DNA of 64,000 nt, from contig NC_067282.1 in the NCBI RefSeq assembly GCF_020740795.1, positions 37,441,290-37,505,289 on the forward strand, written 5' to 3'. Under the pieces are notes generated by a model, which was given only the letters and a program-made list of their open reading frames with translations, was not told the origin of the DNA and did no database searches. The DNA is from Apus apus. Lineage: Eukaryota > Chordata > Aves > Apodiformes > Apodidae. Below, piece by piece: positions 38,073 through 51,091 of this stretch (positions are counted from its first letter, which is position 1; the number at the start of each line of letters is the position of its first letter). The position numbers and the translations under genes are program-made.

Positions 38073-38361
38073 GATTGGAGATCACTGTTCGAGAAAGTAC
38101 CACTGTTCAAATTAGCCAGTTAGCACTGCCAGGTACATGCTCTGTTAGAGGCATCTTTAACCTTGTGTCCATTTTTCTGCCAGTTATCGTAACCCTTATG
38201 CTGTTTTCTTGCTATGGAGTTACCTGGTAGAGCAAGAGGCCTGTTCCAGTCTGTCCTTGGCTAAATCAGCAAAAAGACGCCACTCTTGCTGTGCTGGCTT
38301 GAAAGGCATTTTGTTTAGTCTTGTGGGGAGGGAGAGAAGATAGACTGTTCCCCACAACAGG

Positions 38362-41300
38362 ATCTAAACTGAAAATATACTAACTGAATTTGCATATGTA
38401 GTTACAATTCCTCTGTAACAGTCTTTGCAATTATTTTGCCTCTCATTTACCTATTTACAGAGTACATTTTGTTTCTGAAGTATGTTTCACTTATGTTGTA
38501 TTCTGTACTACAAAAAGCATTGCATCTAAACAAATAAAATCTTTTAGTTAGCTTTTTTGGATCTCTTGAAAAGAACCCTTTTTTAAAATAAAAACATTTG
38601 AAATGAAAATATTTCTTGCCTACACTTCAAATTCTTGGTGTTACATGAAGACTATAACAGAACCAAATAAGATTTAAACTTTTTATATAAACAAATATCT
38701 CTTGCTGTGAGAATTATCAATTTTGACTTTGCTTCATAAAGTTTATGACCCACATAAGTAAAGATCACAGAAGAATAAAGTTTTTTAATGACAAAAGCCA
38801 AGAAGTTCTTTTAATAGAATAAAAAAAAATCTTATCACAGATCATGGAGTAAAAGCATCACATTTAGATTTATAGTTTCATTTTTAAGACAGTTAACTGA
38901 AGAAATAATGCTTAGAAAGAAAAAAGAAATGTAGACATATTGTACCAAAAATGGGCAAAGGCTAATCATGATCCACTGAGTAAAAGGTTCTGTGTGAACT
39001 GCACTTTGAACCATTACTTTTATCTTCATCATTAATCTTATTTTGTGTCATCCTAGATTTTATTTCTAATAACAGTGAATTGGAGGCATGTGAAATAACA
39101 TTCCTTACTGATTGCTGTTTACATTACAGTAAAAAAAAAAAAAAAAAAAAGTAACTTTTGCAAATTTTGTCTTTTTGTATCAGTCTGGGCTAGTTCCTGG
39201 AAGGATACCTATAGGGATGGCAATATTAGTCCCTATAATTTTTTTCAATTTATAAATTTCTATGTTTATGTATGCTTTTGTTATGTTTTACTTTTATTTG
39301 CATGTTGTCATGGTTTTGTTTCTATTTTGTCACTATTTAATGTATTTTATGGATGTATGATTTTTTCAAACTTCACAGAACTGACGGTATGTGCCACAAA
39401 GAATTTCATCAACTGACACTATTGTAACTACAGTTTCATTTATTTTGCATTAATTAATGGAAGGAAAATTGGAAATTTCATTTGAGGGGTTTTTTTCATT
39501 TGCTTGTTTGTTTTTTCTCTGGTTTAATGGCCCAACTATATCATTATTTTGTAACTGTACTCAAACTTCAGAAAAAAGCCTTATCAAGTTATTCAAATAA
39601 GTGCTTGAATAATTATGCACACAGAGTACACAAACTAAAAGATAAAATCTATATATACACAAATTTATCTATGCCCTATCCATGCAGTTGATGGATAGAG
39701 AGGATGTGTTTAGAAATATTTTTGTTTGTTTTCCTATTGGACTGATTGTGAACTAAAACATTCCTGTTGACTAGGAAAACATTAGTAAGCAAGCAGATGG
39801 TCATTTTGATTGCTAAGCACTGAGAAGTGCTAAAGACACTAGAGCTTTATGTGATGGTACATAATTTGTCCTTATTGAACAAACAGTAGTAAACAATATG
39901 GCTAACTAGATGGCATATTTATGAACAGGATAAGCTTGGGAATTAGGAAGCTTTTCAACTTCTGCATTTTTTTTATTTTTTTTTTAGTTCACTTAGTCAC
40001 AATTTATCTTTAAGTGCTCAACAGGATATCCTGATAAGAAAAATTATGTTCAGCATTTTTAACTAGGTCTTAATGATTTCATGAAACACAGACTCAGCTG
40101 TTTGCAACACGATAAATCTTAGTAGAGTTACACTGTTCCTTCCTGGTTATGTACTTCTAGGGGTTAAGAGCAATGAAATGAGAATTATTTTTAGAAAAAG
40201 CTTTCAAAATGAATTCCAGAAACAAAAGGTAGATTGTTCTCAGGTTTTGGTCAGAGGTGGTAAGTAAAAGGACAACTATTCACTTTCTTTTCTTTGTATA
40301 ATGCAAGAATATATACAAAATTCTTATGCCCATTTGAACAGAAGAAATTATTCTCCTGTATGCATATGGGCCAAATAAAATGCATGAAGAACTATTTAGC
40401 AAAGCTTTTTAATTTGCTGACAGACACATTGCACGTGTCTACTACAAACTTTCCAGCTCATGCATGAGCAAAAATAGTATACTTTGAATTACAGTCCCAT
40501 CTTGAGTGTCCTAAAATGGGATGCAGAATTAAGTGCTTTAAACAGCAGCCTGTCATTGTACTCTTTCAGTATTTTAGTCAGAATAATTCAGCAAGTGTCT
40601 TTATAAGCATGTGCTTCTTTCAATATAATTTTGTCATCTTACCTTATGGGACATAACTGCTATGTCAGAAAACGTCTTTGAGTTTCCAATACCTTTTTTT
40701 TTCCCTGTTGTTAGCTTGAAAAAAAACAACAAAACTTTGCTTTGTAATTCAGGGAATGGAACCTAGTTAATGTAACAAGATCTCCATCTTCATCTGTCAA
40801 ACAACAGGTTGATAGGCATTACTCTTTATATATATTTTCTCTTCTGAGTCAGATGACTCAGTTTTTCTTTTTAGAATAACAATAGACCTGATGTAGTGAG
40901 GTGCTGTGGTCTGTTTTTTCTTCTGTGTTGTTTGTTTTTTTATTTATTTATTTATTTAGCTGTTTATTTGGATTTTTCTCCGTATAGAACATACTTAGAA
41001 ATAATAGTTTCAGCCATTTGGAAAGCTTCATATTTTCGTTCATAACAAAGATCATGGCAACAGAACTATATCCATGGAATTAAACAAAGAAAAAAATGTA
41101 ACTTTTTGTGTCCAAATGTAATAAACTTTTTACAAGTAAGTTGTTATTATTTTGAAAAAAAAAAAAAAAGGAAAAAAGGTTTAAAGGTTTTACCATAAAG
41201 ATAAGAATATTTGTGGCAACATTTTAAATTATGATGAAATGAGACCACACTTCTCAAATAACTGTTTAATTACCTTTTTAGATTTTCAGTCAACAGGTGC

Positions 41301-42094
41301 TGTCAAAACTTCTTGTAAAATGTTATTGGTGAAATTTCACAATAAAAATCATTAAGTGATGGTATCTTTTAAAATAATGTGTCCAGGATGTTAAAAATAT
41401 TACCTTCATCCTCGTTGTCTTCATCATTCTTGTCTCCACCAACTCACAAAATGGGTTTCATTACACCTGTTCTATAGAGCTGTACATCTGAGTTAATTGT
41501 TCAGACAATCTTCTGTAGCTCCTCTCTGACCTTAGATGTTTAGTTAATTTCAGTTTCCAAACCACTTTGCTTTAATCTTCAGCTTAAAAGGAAATACTGT
41601 GTATTTCCCAAGCTGTAGTGACACATGCATTGCAACTTCCAAGACAATTTTATTTTTCTTTATTGCACCTGAGGCTAAATGAAAAATGACCACGGGTTCC
41701 GGAAAGTTCTTTTGGATTCCACCTGCTTTTTTATGGTTTTTGATATTAGCAAAGAAGGCCATTTGTAAATTTATTCTTTCTGTTTTATCTAAAAAAGGCA
41801 TCTGAGAGCACTTACATTAATTTAACTTTGCTCAAGATCTGTATGGTGGTTTATAGTCAGGGTAAAAAAAAATGCCACTAAGGAATATGGCAAGGATAGA
41901 AACACTTGTGCCTTTCTAGCTGAGAAGGTAATAAGAACTCAATGTTCATTTAGGAATTAATTGATAAGTTAAGTGATATAAGAAGGTTCCTAATTCATAG
42001 ACTGAGCCTATTGAAGTCATGAAGAAAAATTTCTAGAGCTGAGCATGTTTTTTGAAAGTAAATGATAATTACAAAACACTAAAATGATAATACA
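38362..42094. other. Gene desert, no gene recognised
   Basis: About 3.7 kb of AT-rich DNA. It includes an A-run at 39129-39150, TTTA repeats near 40939-40960 and an A-run near 41155-41169. No credible coding sequence. Confidence 0.55.
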
Positions 42095-42545
42095 TTGAGT
42101 GCAGGTGCATAGGTGTTGGTTGCAGGGGGCTGCAGAGAGGGTCTATGTCTCTGCAAAATCTCACACTTTATCCTGTGTGTACACAACTTGCTCCAAGGAC
42201 TCAGCAACAGCTACCGGTGAGATCTGTGTATGTGTGAGAGGAATTTGGTGCCAGTTCCTGGAGTCAGCAGCGTGGGCACAGCTGGCTACTGCTGTCAGCT
42301 TCTGGAGCCAGTGGGTTCTTGGCATCAGCCACTTGAAGTGAGTGGGGGTCTTTAACCTCCAGCCGCTCTTAAAATGTCTTGAGAAAATTTAAACTGGCAA
42401 CAAATTAATAAAACCGAAGTCTGTTTTCCCCGTGACCGTAACTGGTAAATCATGTCCCTGTTTTTATCTCAACCCATCAACTCATCCTGTTTTCTGCCCT
42501 GTCCTGGTGCAGAGAGGGAATGAGAGGGTGGCATGGGAGGAAACG
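42095..42545 (+). mobile_element. Possible worn LTR fragment
   Basis: A GC-richer patch. The part TTTTTATCTCAACCCATCAACTC near 42460-42482, followed by a G-rich stretch, resembles the 3' (R/U5) part of abundant avian ERVL-type LTRs. TTAATAAAACC near 42405 could be a poly-A signal. Ends cannot be set. The 80-codon frame at 42099-42341 has no recognisable domain. Confidence 0.35.
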
Positions 42546-43088
42546 TTAATAGTAAAGGAAATACATTGCTGTTAAGAATATAGAAAAAAAAAAAAAAAAA
42601 AAAGAAAATTTCAGGAGCAAATCACAATATTTTGTAGACTATGTGGTTAAGATTACAGTGTTATAACTAATGTGTGTAAAAATACTGCTTTTCCTCCCCT
42701 TTGTTATTGAAAGTGTATTATAGCAACAGCATTCTTAATAAGAGATATTTTATAAAGAAAATATTACATCCATCTCATACTGAATTTTCGAACTTCATAA
42801 TATATTATTATATTGTTGGTTTTTCTCTTTCTATTTTAAATCTGTTAATTTATTTCCCAGAATGAATCCAAAATATTTAAAACACTATCCTTCTGTATTC
42901 TGCATTCTTGTGCACTATTGCATCACAAACATCCAGAAATATTACCTCAGTTGAAAAAGCATGAAACCATTTTTTAGACCAGATAACAGTTGCATGACAA
43001 TTTTTGATATTTCAAAAACAGTATGGCTATTAGAGGAAATTACTTTGAAAGTCAAAAGAGTTACATTTGTATTTCTCTTGTTCCATGA

Positions 43089-43836
43089 TGTCCTGGTTTG
43101 AACCAAGATGGAACCAGTTTTCTTTATAGTGATTGTACTTTTTGGTTAAGTCTCTTCTAAATAGCTGCGAAATTAACGTCATGTTCTTCAGGCAGTGTCT
43201 CCTTCTAGAACTGATAACACTCAATGCTCATGGTTACTGCTGGAGAATGGTACGCAGAGCCAAGGCCACTGCTTGGTTCTGAAAAATATCTCATGCTCCA
43301 GAACCAGAAAGGGTCATGCCTCAACCCTCCTTTGGGGAGAAGAGGACCAGATATATGACCAAAATTGACTAAACTAAGTACTCCATCCCATATGCATCAA
43401 ACTATAAATTTGAGGGATCACAAAGGGTCTTTCTCCATGGTCAGCATCCTGGGAGGACTCCATTCATCGGCCTTTGATCCCAATCCATGCATTCCTGAAT
43501 CCATGCATTCCTGAATCCATGCATTCCTGCATTCAGCTCCTCTCTGCAGCTAACTCCAGGAGGCCAGTCTGGGGCTTTTCCAGGGCCTGCCCTGCAGCCT
43601 TGATGATGACATGAGGGTTATTGAGGGGCAGTGTGATACTGGTTTTTTATATATTTGTATATCTTTAATTGTTTTCTTTTTCATCATTACTGTTTCTTTA
43701 AAGCTGTGCACTTCAGTTTCCAACTCACAAGTCTCTCTCCCTTGTACTTTTTCTTTTCCCTTTCTTGAACGGGAGAGGGGTTAATAGAGAGCATCTGTCA
43801 GTTGTTTAATTTTCAGTCCAGCAATAAACAGTGACA
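43089..43836 (+). mobile_element. Old ERVL-type solo LTR (plus)
   Basis: The element starts TGTCCTGGTTTGAACC, the standard opening of a widespread avian ERVL-type LTR, and ends near GTGACA. Between these are the expected landmarks in order: a CCCATATGCATCAAACTATAAATTTGAGGG promoter-like segment near 43386-43416, a T-rich segment with long TTTTATATATTTG and TTTCTTTTTCATC runs near 43645-43690, and a G-rich GGGAGAGGGG near 43770. It is strongly diverged and no target duplication is visible. Assignment rests on remembered family layout, not a search. Confidence 0.6.
43482..43529 (+). repeat. Three tandem 16-bp units
   Basis: AATCCATGCATTCCTG is repeated exactly three times head to tail inside the old LTR, so the expansion is more recent than the element. 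Confidence 0.95.
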
Positions 43837-44561
43837 CAGGTATTTTATCCATGAGTTATTTATATTAGAGCACTGACATACCCAGGAACATGGATCTATC
43901 TAAGAGCTCTGTTTCATCAGTTTTAAAATTAAACCCCCACACTTTTACAGAGTAGAACTAAAGTATGCATCAGACAATTTATAGACTAATGGAGAAAGAA
44001 AGGCACTCACTAGGAAAGGCATACAGTACAGTGCAAAGGCAATAAAACCAAATGCATTCATTTTTGGTAAAGATACAAACCCTTTCAGAAAACAGTTTAA
44101 CAAGTGGTATTGCAAATCTCTTAACAAATGACTTTGTAATGTTTGAAGAAAGTGAACAGAAGATCTTGTAGCACAGCAGAAAATGGAATACAAATATTTG
44201 AAACTTTAAAAAAACTGTCCTTTGGATCGGGCTGTAATGTGTCTTTTTGATAAGTGTGAACTTCACAGATTTAACTGTAAATTATGAGAAAGTGAAGAAA
44301 AGACATAAGAGTACTAAAGTCCCTTTGTATGCAGAAACATTGGATACAGAATACTGAAGTCACCTTGTATTAGAGATGTCTTATTTACCTTCAGAAAAAT
44401 CACTGTTTGGTGTGTTTTTTGGAGGAAGAGGGAAATAACAGAGAGGTAAAATAAAAACATGATTATAAGAAAAAGATAAATTATTTTTTCACAGCAGTGC
44501 TTCTTGCAGTTCATATGAAGAAAACTCATATGTTGTTGATAACTCAAGAACTCAGTCTTTC
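43837..44561. other. No gene recognised
   Basis: AT-rich sequence; small minus-strand frames (43945-44193, 43979-44266) lack any family signature. Confidence 0.5.
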
Positions 44562-46256
44562 ACAGAATCATCAAGGTTGGAAAAGACCTTCAAGATCATC
44601 AAGTCCAACTGTCCACCCTACAACTCCTAACCATTAAACCATCTCCCAAAATACCATGTTTACCCGTTTTTTGAACACCTCTAGGGACAGTACCTCCACC
44701 ACCTCTCTGGGCAGCATGTCCCAATGCCTCACCACTCTTTCTGTGTTCAATTTTTTTCTAATATCTAATCTGAACCTCCCCTGGTACAACTTGACCCCAC
44801 TTTCCTCTTGTCCCATTCCTAGTCACTAGGGAAAAGAGGCCAACACCCACTTCACCACAGCCCCCTCTCAGGTAGTTGCCAAGAGCAATGAGGTCTCCCC
44901 TCAGCTTCCTTTTCTCCAGGCTGAACAGGCCCAGCTCCCTCAGCCTCTCCTCATAGGGCCTATTCTCCAGACCCCTAATCATCCTAATTGCCCTTTTCTG
45001 CACCCTCTCCAGCACCTCAGTGTTATTCTTATAGTTATTCTTATACTGTGGCACCCAAAACTGGACACAGTACTTGAGGTGCGGCCTCACCAAGGCTGAG
45101 TAGAGGGGCAGGATCTCATCTCTGGTCCTGCTGGTCACACTATTCCTGATGTAAGCCAGGATGATGTTGGCCTTCTTGGCCACCTGGGCACACTGCCAGC
45201 TCATGTTCAGCCAGCTGTCAGTCAACACCCCCAGGTCTCTCTCTGCTGGGCAGCTCTCCAGCCACTTGTCTCCAAGACTCTAGCTCTGCTGGGGATTGTT
45301 GTGGCCAAAGTGCAGGACCCAACATTTGTCCTTATTGAAACTCATACCATTGGCCTCAGCCCATTGGTCAAGCCTGTCCAGATCCCTCTGCAGAGCCCCC
45401 CTAGCCTCAAGCAGATTGACACTTCCACCCAGCTTAGTGCCATCTGCAAACTTACTCAGAGTGCACTTTATCCCCTCATCCCAATCATCAAGAAAGATGT
45501 TAAACAGGAGCAGCCCCAGCACTGAGCCCTGGGGAACACCGCTCATGAACAGCTGCCAACTGGATTTAACTCCATTGAACACAACTCTTTGGACCCAGCC
45601 ATCCAACCAGTTTTTTATCCAGCAAATCATGTGCACATCCAAGCCATGAGCAGTTAGCTTTTCAAGGAGAGTGCTGTGGGAAACCTTGTCAAAGGCCTTG
45701 CTGAAGTCAAGGTAGACAACATTCAGAGCCCTTCCATCATCAATAAGTGTGTCACCATGTCATAGAAGGAGATGAGGTTAGTCAAACAGGACCTGCCGTT
45801 CATGAACCCATGCTGACTGGCCCTAATCATCTGCCTGTTTCGCATGTACTGCATAATGGTACTTAGGATGACCTGCTCCATCAAATTCCCTGATACTGAA
45901 GTCAGACTAACAGGCCTGTAATTTCCCAGATCATCCTTCTGTCCCTTCTTCTATATGGAGGATAATACTGGCTGATTGCCAGTCTTCTGGTACCCGTCCA
46001 GTCAGCCAGGACTGCTGATAAATGATGGAAAGTAGCTTGGTGAGCACCCCCACCAGCTTTTTCAGCATTCTTGGGTGGATCTCCTCCATCCCCATAGATT
46101 CGTGCCTGTCTACATGGTGTAGCAGGTCACTGACCATCTCCTCCTGGATTGTGGAGAGATTGCTCTTATCCTGGTCCCTGTTGCCTAGCTTAGGGAATTT
46201 TATTTCCTCAACATAACTGGTCCTGATTTCAGACCTAGCTGATCTTTGTCTTTTCA
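44562..46256 (-). mobile_element. CR1 LINE, about 1.7 kb (minus)
   Basis: The longest CR1 in the window apart from the first. The 3' end is at the left (CACAGAATCATCAAGGTTGG). Reading the minus strand from 46256, frame 45931-46257 covers the region before RT (GMEEIHPRMLKKL, GRVPEDWQSASI). Frame 45280-45642 covers [31 protein letters not shown] and the catalytic box, here FADG with the second aspartate replaced by glycine. Frame 44758-45228 covers [15 protein letters not shown] and the C-terminal part. Frameshifts separate the frames, so it is inactive. The plus-strand frames over it are shadows. Confidence 0.93.
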
Positions 46257-49200
46257 CCCAAAAAACACAAGAAAAATGGAAAAAGAAAAATTACCCGGTT
46301 CTAGGGAAATCTTTTCTTTGGAAGTTTGCAATTCCATATAGACTTGTCATTCACTTCAATATTTTTTTTCCATCAGGGCTTTAGAAGGCAGTATGGCAGG
46401 ACTGATGGCATGTGATGTTTGTGTTTTCCCTGTAAAGAAGATCCCTCTGACCAAGTGAGTTTCATATCACACTTACTTTATCATAGTTGCTTGGCAGCAA
46501 ATGAAAGAGGGAGCATACCTGGACAAAGAGAAGATGAATGTTGCTGTATTTTACTTAAAATGTTATATTCCGATCACCTTAACCTCATGAATGTAACAAA
46601 CAGAACAGACACATGAACGCCCTGCCATTTTGAAGAGTAATTTTTTTCTGCTTTCCTTTGGGGCTAGATTTTTATCTAATTTGGGCTTGCTTCATAATAA
46701 TGTAAACTGTTGCCAGCTGAAGATTTGGACAAAAGCAAATTTCTATACCTTTGCTGTACTTCTAGAGAATATATACTAAAGATACCATACATTGCTGGCA
46801 ATTAACCGAGGAAAGCAAAGAAGGAAAATATGTTTTAAAAACACTGTTTTACTATATGCTTTATACCTGTTGCATAAATCATGAAAGCAATTATTAAAAC
46901 TACAGCACTTTTTATCCCCCTTATTATTTGTAAAAGCATATAGCAGAAGGCAACCAGGAAAATGCTTAAATTAAAATGAAACTAGAAGGAATAGTATAGC
47001 TGCTCTATTTAAAAAAAATAATAATAAATTCAACCCCTGTGTTTGCCTCAAGCATAACCAATTTGGCAAACGGAATTGTTTTCACTTCTGTACATTTGTC
47101 TAATGCATTTTACTTATTTCTGAAAAGGTAGTATATAATTAAAAAATAAACTGAAGCAAGTTTTGGCAATACATCACATCTGCATGCAATTTATTAATCT
47201 CCTGGATTGCTTCATTTTAATGCTAGGAATTGATTAATTACATTCTGTGCCACCTATGGAGATGAGATACACCTCATAGAAAATCCTCTCATAGATAAGT
47301 GAACAGGCATCTCTATTTTTTTCCTTGGGAAAGATTCCTGGCTGCAGTCCTTATAGCTAGATGAACATTTAGGTTTTTGTCTGAGAACAATATCACACTT
47401 CTTTCCTTCCAGTCTATAGCACTTGAATGTCATTCCCTTCATGAAAGCAAAGGACACAAAGCAGTTATAAATATTTGTGAAGCCAATAGCAGGCGATATC
47501 TGTCTTCCTTGAAAGTTGGAAATACTAATATATTCACCAATTGTAGTTCATAACAAAGAGAAAATTGCACTTTTCTATCTTGAGACCATAGCTGTTTTAT
47601 TATTGCTGCTGTTCATTCAGAATCGTCTAAAACAGGTTTTACTCTGATGAATTCCACAGGCCAAGTTTTCAACAGCTTTAAGCCTGCTGGGCATATGGTG
47701 GCACTGCATTTCTTTAGACAAATACTGTTTTCAATTCTCTATAGCAACCTGGAGCAGTAAATATGTGGAAATAACACTAGAAGTGAAATATATTTTTGAC
47801 AAAAAAGGTCATTTCAATGTTGATGATGTCTGTGCTTGGGAGTTCGATGTCTTCTCAAGTGCAAATTTTTAGGAATGCAGTTGACATTGCTACAGAACTT
47901 TGATTTTTTTTCCTGCATAGGATTTTCTGCTACTTCTGTATTTAAAGTATGTCTTAATTTTATTCAATTCAGCATCAATGAAACAAAATGTCTGACACGT
48001 TGTTAGGAAAATACTGTCCTTTTTCATGCTAATTGCTAATTTCTCAGCACAAACCATAAAATTCAGCATCAAAACTATCATTAATTCATTATGTCAGCAG
48101 ACAAATCAAGGTATAAATCCTCCTGAAGGAACCACTATTTTGAGACCTGGCACAATACTGTCAGTTCATAACCAAGGCATTTCTGTAGTCTGAATTTACA
48201 TTGGCTTTCCTACTCAGTGGCTGCATTTACCTTTTCCGGACTGACATGTTTCTTAATCATTGGCTTCACATTTAATTTCTTTTTCATTCAGAACAACAGC
48301 TGGCAGTTTTATTTTCAAAGTACTTACAAATACTGTAACAAAGAGCATATTAGACTTTGTCTACAAAGAAGCCTATGCTAGACAATTGTGACCAGTATCT
48401 GGCCATTTGTGTCATTATATAAGCCCTTATAGAGCAGGACTCCAGATGGAGAGTACCTACTGGTTCAAGAAATGGATAATGAGGTAATTATCCATTCTGT
48501 GCATTCAGCCCATACAGATTATTCCTGGTTTTCTCAATAGCTCCCTTTTCTACTCCAGAAATGGGTGAAAAAAATTATTTTCTGAAATCTTGCAAAGCTC
48601 TTTGAATTGTAGGCCAAATGGATCTTTCAGGAGACATAAATTACTTAAGAAAATAAACACTTAGTCTTCTGGATAAAACTGTTTTGCCACAGATGTTTGG
48701 ACCTACTCATGAAGGTGGGAGGAGTTAGGAAATATTATTGCAAATAAATCTGGCACAGTTAACAGTATCATAAATATTGCCAATGCATATTCACAGGTCC
48801 AAACAATCTAATGGATTAGGCTCTATGAGTATGTTACTCTGGGATGTAAATTATAACTTGAAAAAAGATAACACTATTCTAATATTTTTTTTAGCCTGAC
48901 TTCCTAGCTTGAATTTAATAGATTTCCTTCATTGGTTAGAAAATCCTCCATGGAGGGGGAAAAATAACACACCAGAAAAATCCCCAAAACCAGTGTCCCT
49001 CAAACTGCTGTAATTTTCCCATTTGGCAAAGGCTTTAATGCCTTAGAACAGGATAAAAAATGTGTAACTCATTGTTAGAATACAAGAAGATTAAAAGAAA
49101 GCTCTCTACTGAGAACCTGTATAATAATGACTCTAAGGACATGCAAAGAATTTGTTCCACATGTACGCATCAGGGTGTGTTAATTTTGCTGTCACCCACT

Positions 49201-50433
49201 GGGACTGTTCTCTTTCAGCTGTTATAAAAAATAAATAAATAAAATTTTAGAAACAAAGAGTCAGATTCTCATTTCTCAATTTGCAAAGTAAGTTAGTAGC
49301 AGGTATTCTGATGTTAATAGAATTATGGTACTGAGAAGAATAAATTTGTTGCAAGTTTTCAGTTTAGAATATAAAAACAGTGGCTTTTTTTCTTCTTCAT
49401 AGAGTCCAGTGCAACTCACAAATTCCAGTAATTGGTATGTGGACTCAGCAGTGTAATTGAATGATGTTTCCTTCTATATTTTAGCAGATTCTCAAGACTC
49501 TTTAAAATTAGAAACAGATTTGAGGGTTTTTTATGAGGTTACTTCTGTTTTGTTCTATTTCCAGTGAGCTACAAAATTTGTTCTGTCAGAGTGGAAGAGT
49601 AGAAATTGAAAAAAAACTATGAGGTTTAAAGACATTCTGGGAAGCAGAAGAGTCAAAGAGAATGAGTTCATTTAGCACCACTGTGTAAAGGGCAAAATGT
49701 ATAGCAGGAAAGAGAAAAAGGCCTTCAGAAATTTTGAAGAAAAATATTCTTCCTATTGGTTTTGAGCTATGTTTTCTCTCTTTCTGTTCAAATATTTTTT
49801 GAAATTAAGATTTTTAAGACATAATGAAAGGATGGTCATTGGCTATTTTTATATATACAAGTAGTTTTCCCAGAGTCATGATTAAATCATAGCTTAAGGT
49901 ATCATATAACTTCAGTGAGCTCAGTAATTGAATGAACGCAGATTACTAGATAGGATTCAGTCTAGGTATATAGCTCCTGTTTATCTTATCAGGATATTTA
50001 TGTGCCATGTATAAGTAGCAAGAAAGGAGTTAAACTAAAGAAGATAGCATTCACCTTTCTATATTACATCTACCTGTTCTTGAGTTTCATCCTTCGAGGA
50101 ACTCCTCATAATGCTGAAATCATGAAGGAAGGATGCTGTCACAAATGGGACAAGAAAGCATACAATCAATCAAATTATAGGGAAATTGGGAGATTGTAAC
50201 AGAAATTGAAGTTAGAATGGAAAAGGTATCTTAACAATAAAATTTACTACTTGTATTTAGATCAAACAACAAAGGTTAACTGTTAAAATATTGACCACCT
50301 ACTTTTTACCATGTTTTATACTAGGCCTAGAATATTAACTTTCGATTTTATAGAATTCTATAATCTTAAAATTTAATGATTAAAATTACTTAACATTAAG
50401 TTTGCTAATAAAGACAATTAAGGAGTTAATATA
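46257..50433. other. Gene desert, no gene recognised
   Basis: About 4.2 kb of AT-rich DNA without repeat or coding signature. A perfect 10-bp inverted repeat with a 6-bp loop lies at 48471-48496. The part near 47120-47245 (GCATGCAATTTATTAATC, GGAATTGATTAATTA) looks like possible conserved non-coding DNA. Confidence 0.55.
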
Positions 50434-50941
50434 TGTCAACTTTGCCTGGCAGCAGCTGGGTGTCCCTGGGTGGACTTTAATTATCAAGAATTAGTCTCTC
50501 TGGCAGGCATCCCCGCTGGAGAGGAGAAGGTCCAGAACACCTCCTGAGAAAGTGTACAGGAAGTCTCCCCAGTCAAAGATGGGACCAGGCTTTTATAGAA
50601 TAAAGTGGACTGACTATTGTCATTTAAGTATTTAGCCATACCTCCAAAATCTCTCATTGGAGAATAAAAGGAAAACAGTAGATAAAACAATGAAGGCCTT
50701 GTTCTCACCAAGCAAATTCTTTTGTTTATCTGTTCATTCTTACTTTATCTGTTTCATACCTACTTGTGCCTAGGCTGGGCTCTATGTTCTTCAACACCAG
50801 AGAGCAGCTGGTGTTACGAACATCAACTTGGCCCTCTGTTCATACATTTCAAGTTTGTTTCCACCTCAGAGTTTGCTAGCCCCTTTCCTTTCTCATGGGA
50901 ATCTTTCCACTCTAGGCCTGGGCCTGCAAAACTGAGCGACA
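50434..50941 (-). mobile_element. Candidate short solo LTR (minus)
   Basis: A 508-bp segment starting TGTCAAC and ending GCGACA. On the minus strand it shows TATAAAAG at 50590-50597 and ATTAAA at 50476-50481, about 110 bp further on, then a short U5-like end. This is a compact LTR layout. The flanks agree only partly (AATATA versus AATAGC), so the ends are not confirmed. Confidence 0.5.
50590..50597 (-). promoter_or_regulatory. TATA box of candidate LTR
   Basis: TATAAAAG on the minus strand inside the candidate LTR at 50434-50941. Confidence 0.45.
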
Positions 50942-51091
50942 AATAGCAGTTGAATCATAGAGTGAAAATGAGGCAGTGATATTGAGAGATAGAGTGTCCT
51001 GCTACAGATGCCATATTCAATAAGTAAGCCAATATTATTTATTCATTTTTATTTACTGAGACAAATTAGGAAATTTCTGTATATGCACAAA

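Larger units (their letters stand above)
37240..38356 (-). mobile_element. GC-rich solo LTR, copy 2 (minus)
   Basis: A 1,117-bp element related to 13598-14804, with TGT...ACA ends and a perfect 5-bp target duplication. On the minus strand it has TATAAAAG at 38065-38072 and AATAAA at 37464-37469. The GC-rich core includes C-runs near 37898-37910; frames on both strands there (for example 37809-38123, 37835-38110) are composition artefacts. No primer-binding site or coding sequence adjoins it, so it is a solo LTR. The exact duplication suggests it is younger than, or better preserved than, copy 1. Confidence 0.87.

Noticed and set aside
13598..38356. The two GC-rich LTRs as the ends of one giant provirus
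   Set aside because: They are diverged, each has its own target duplication, and the 22 kb between them contains no retroviral coding sequence.
43481..43529. Possible CRISPR-like array
   Set aside because: Direct tandem units without spacers, in a vertebrate genome.
45296..45649. Plus-strand frame of 117 codons
   Set aside because: Antisense shadow of the minus-strand CR1 at 44562-46256.
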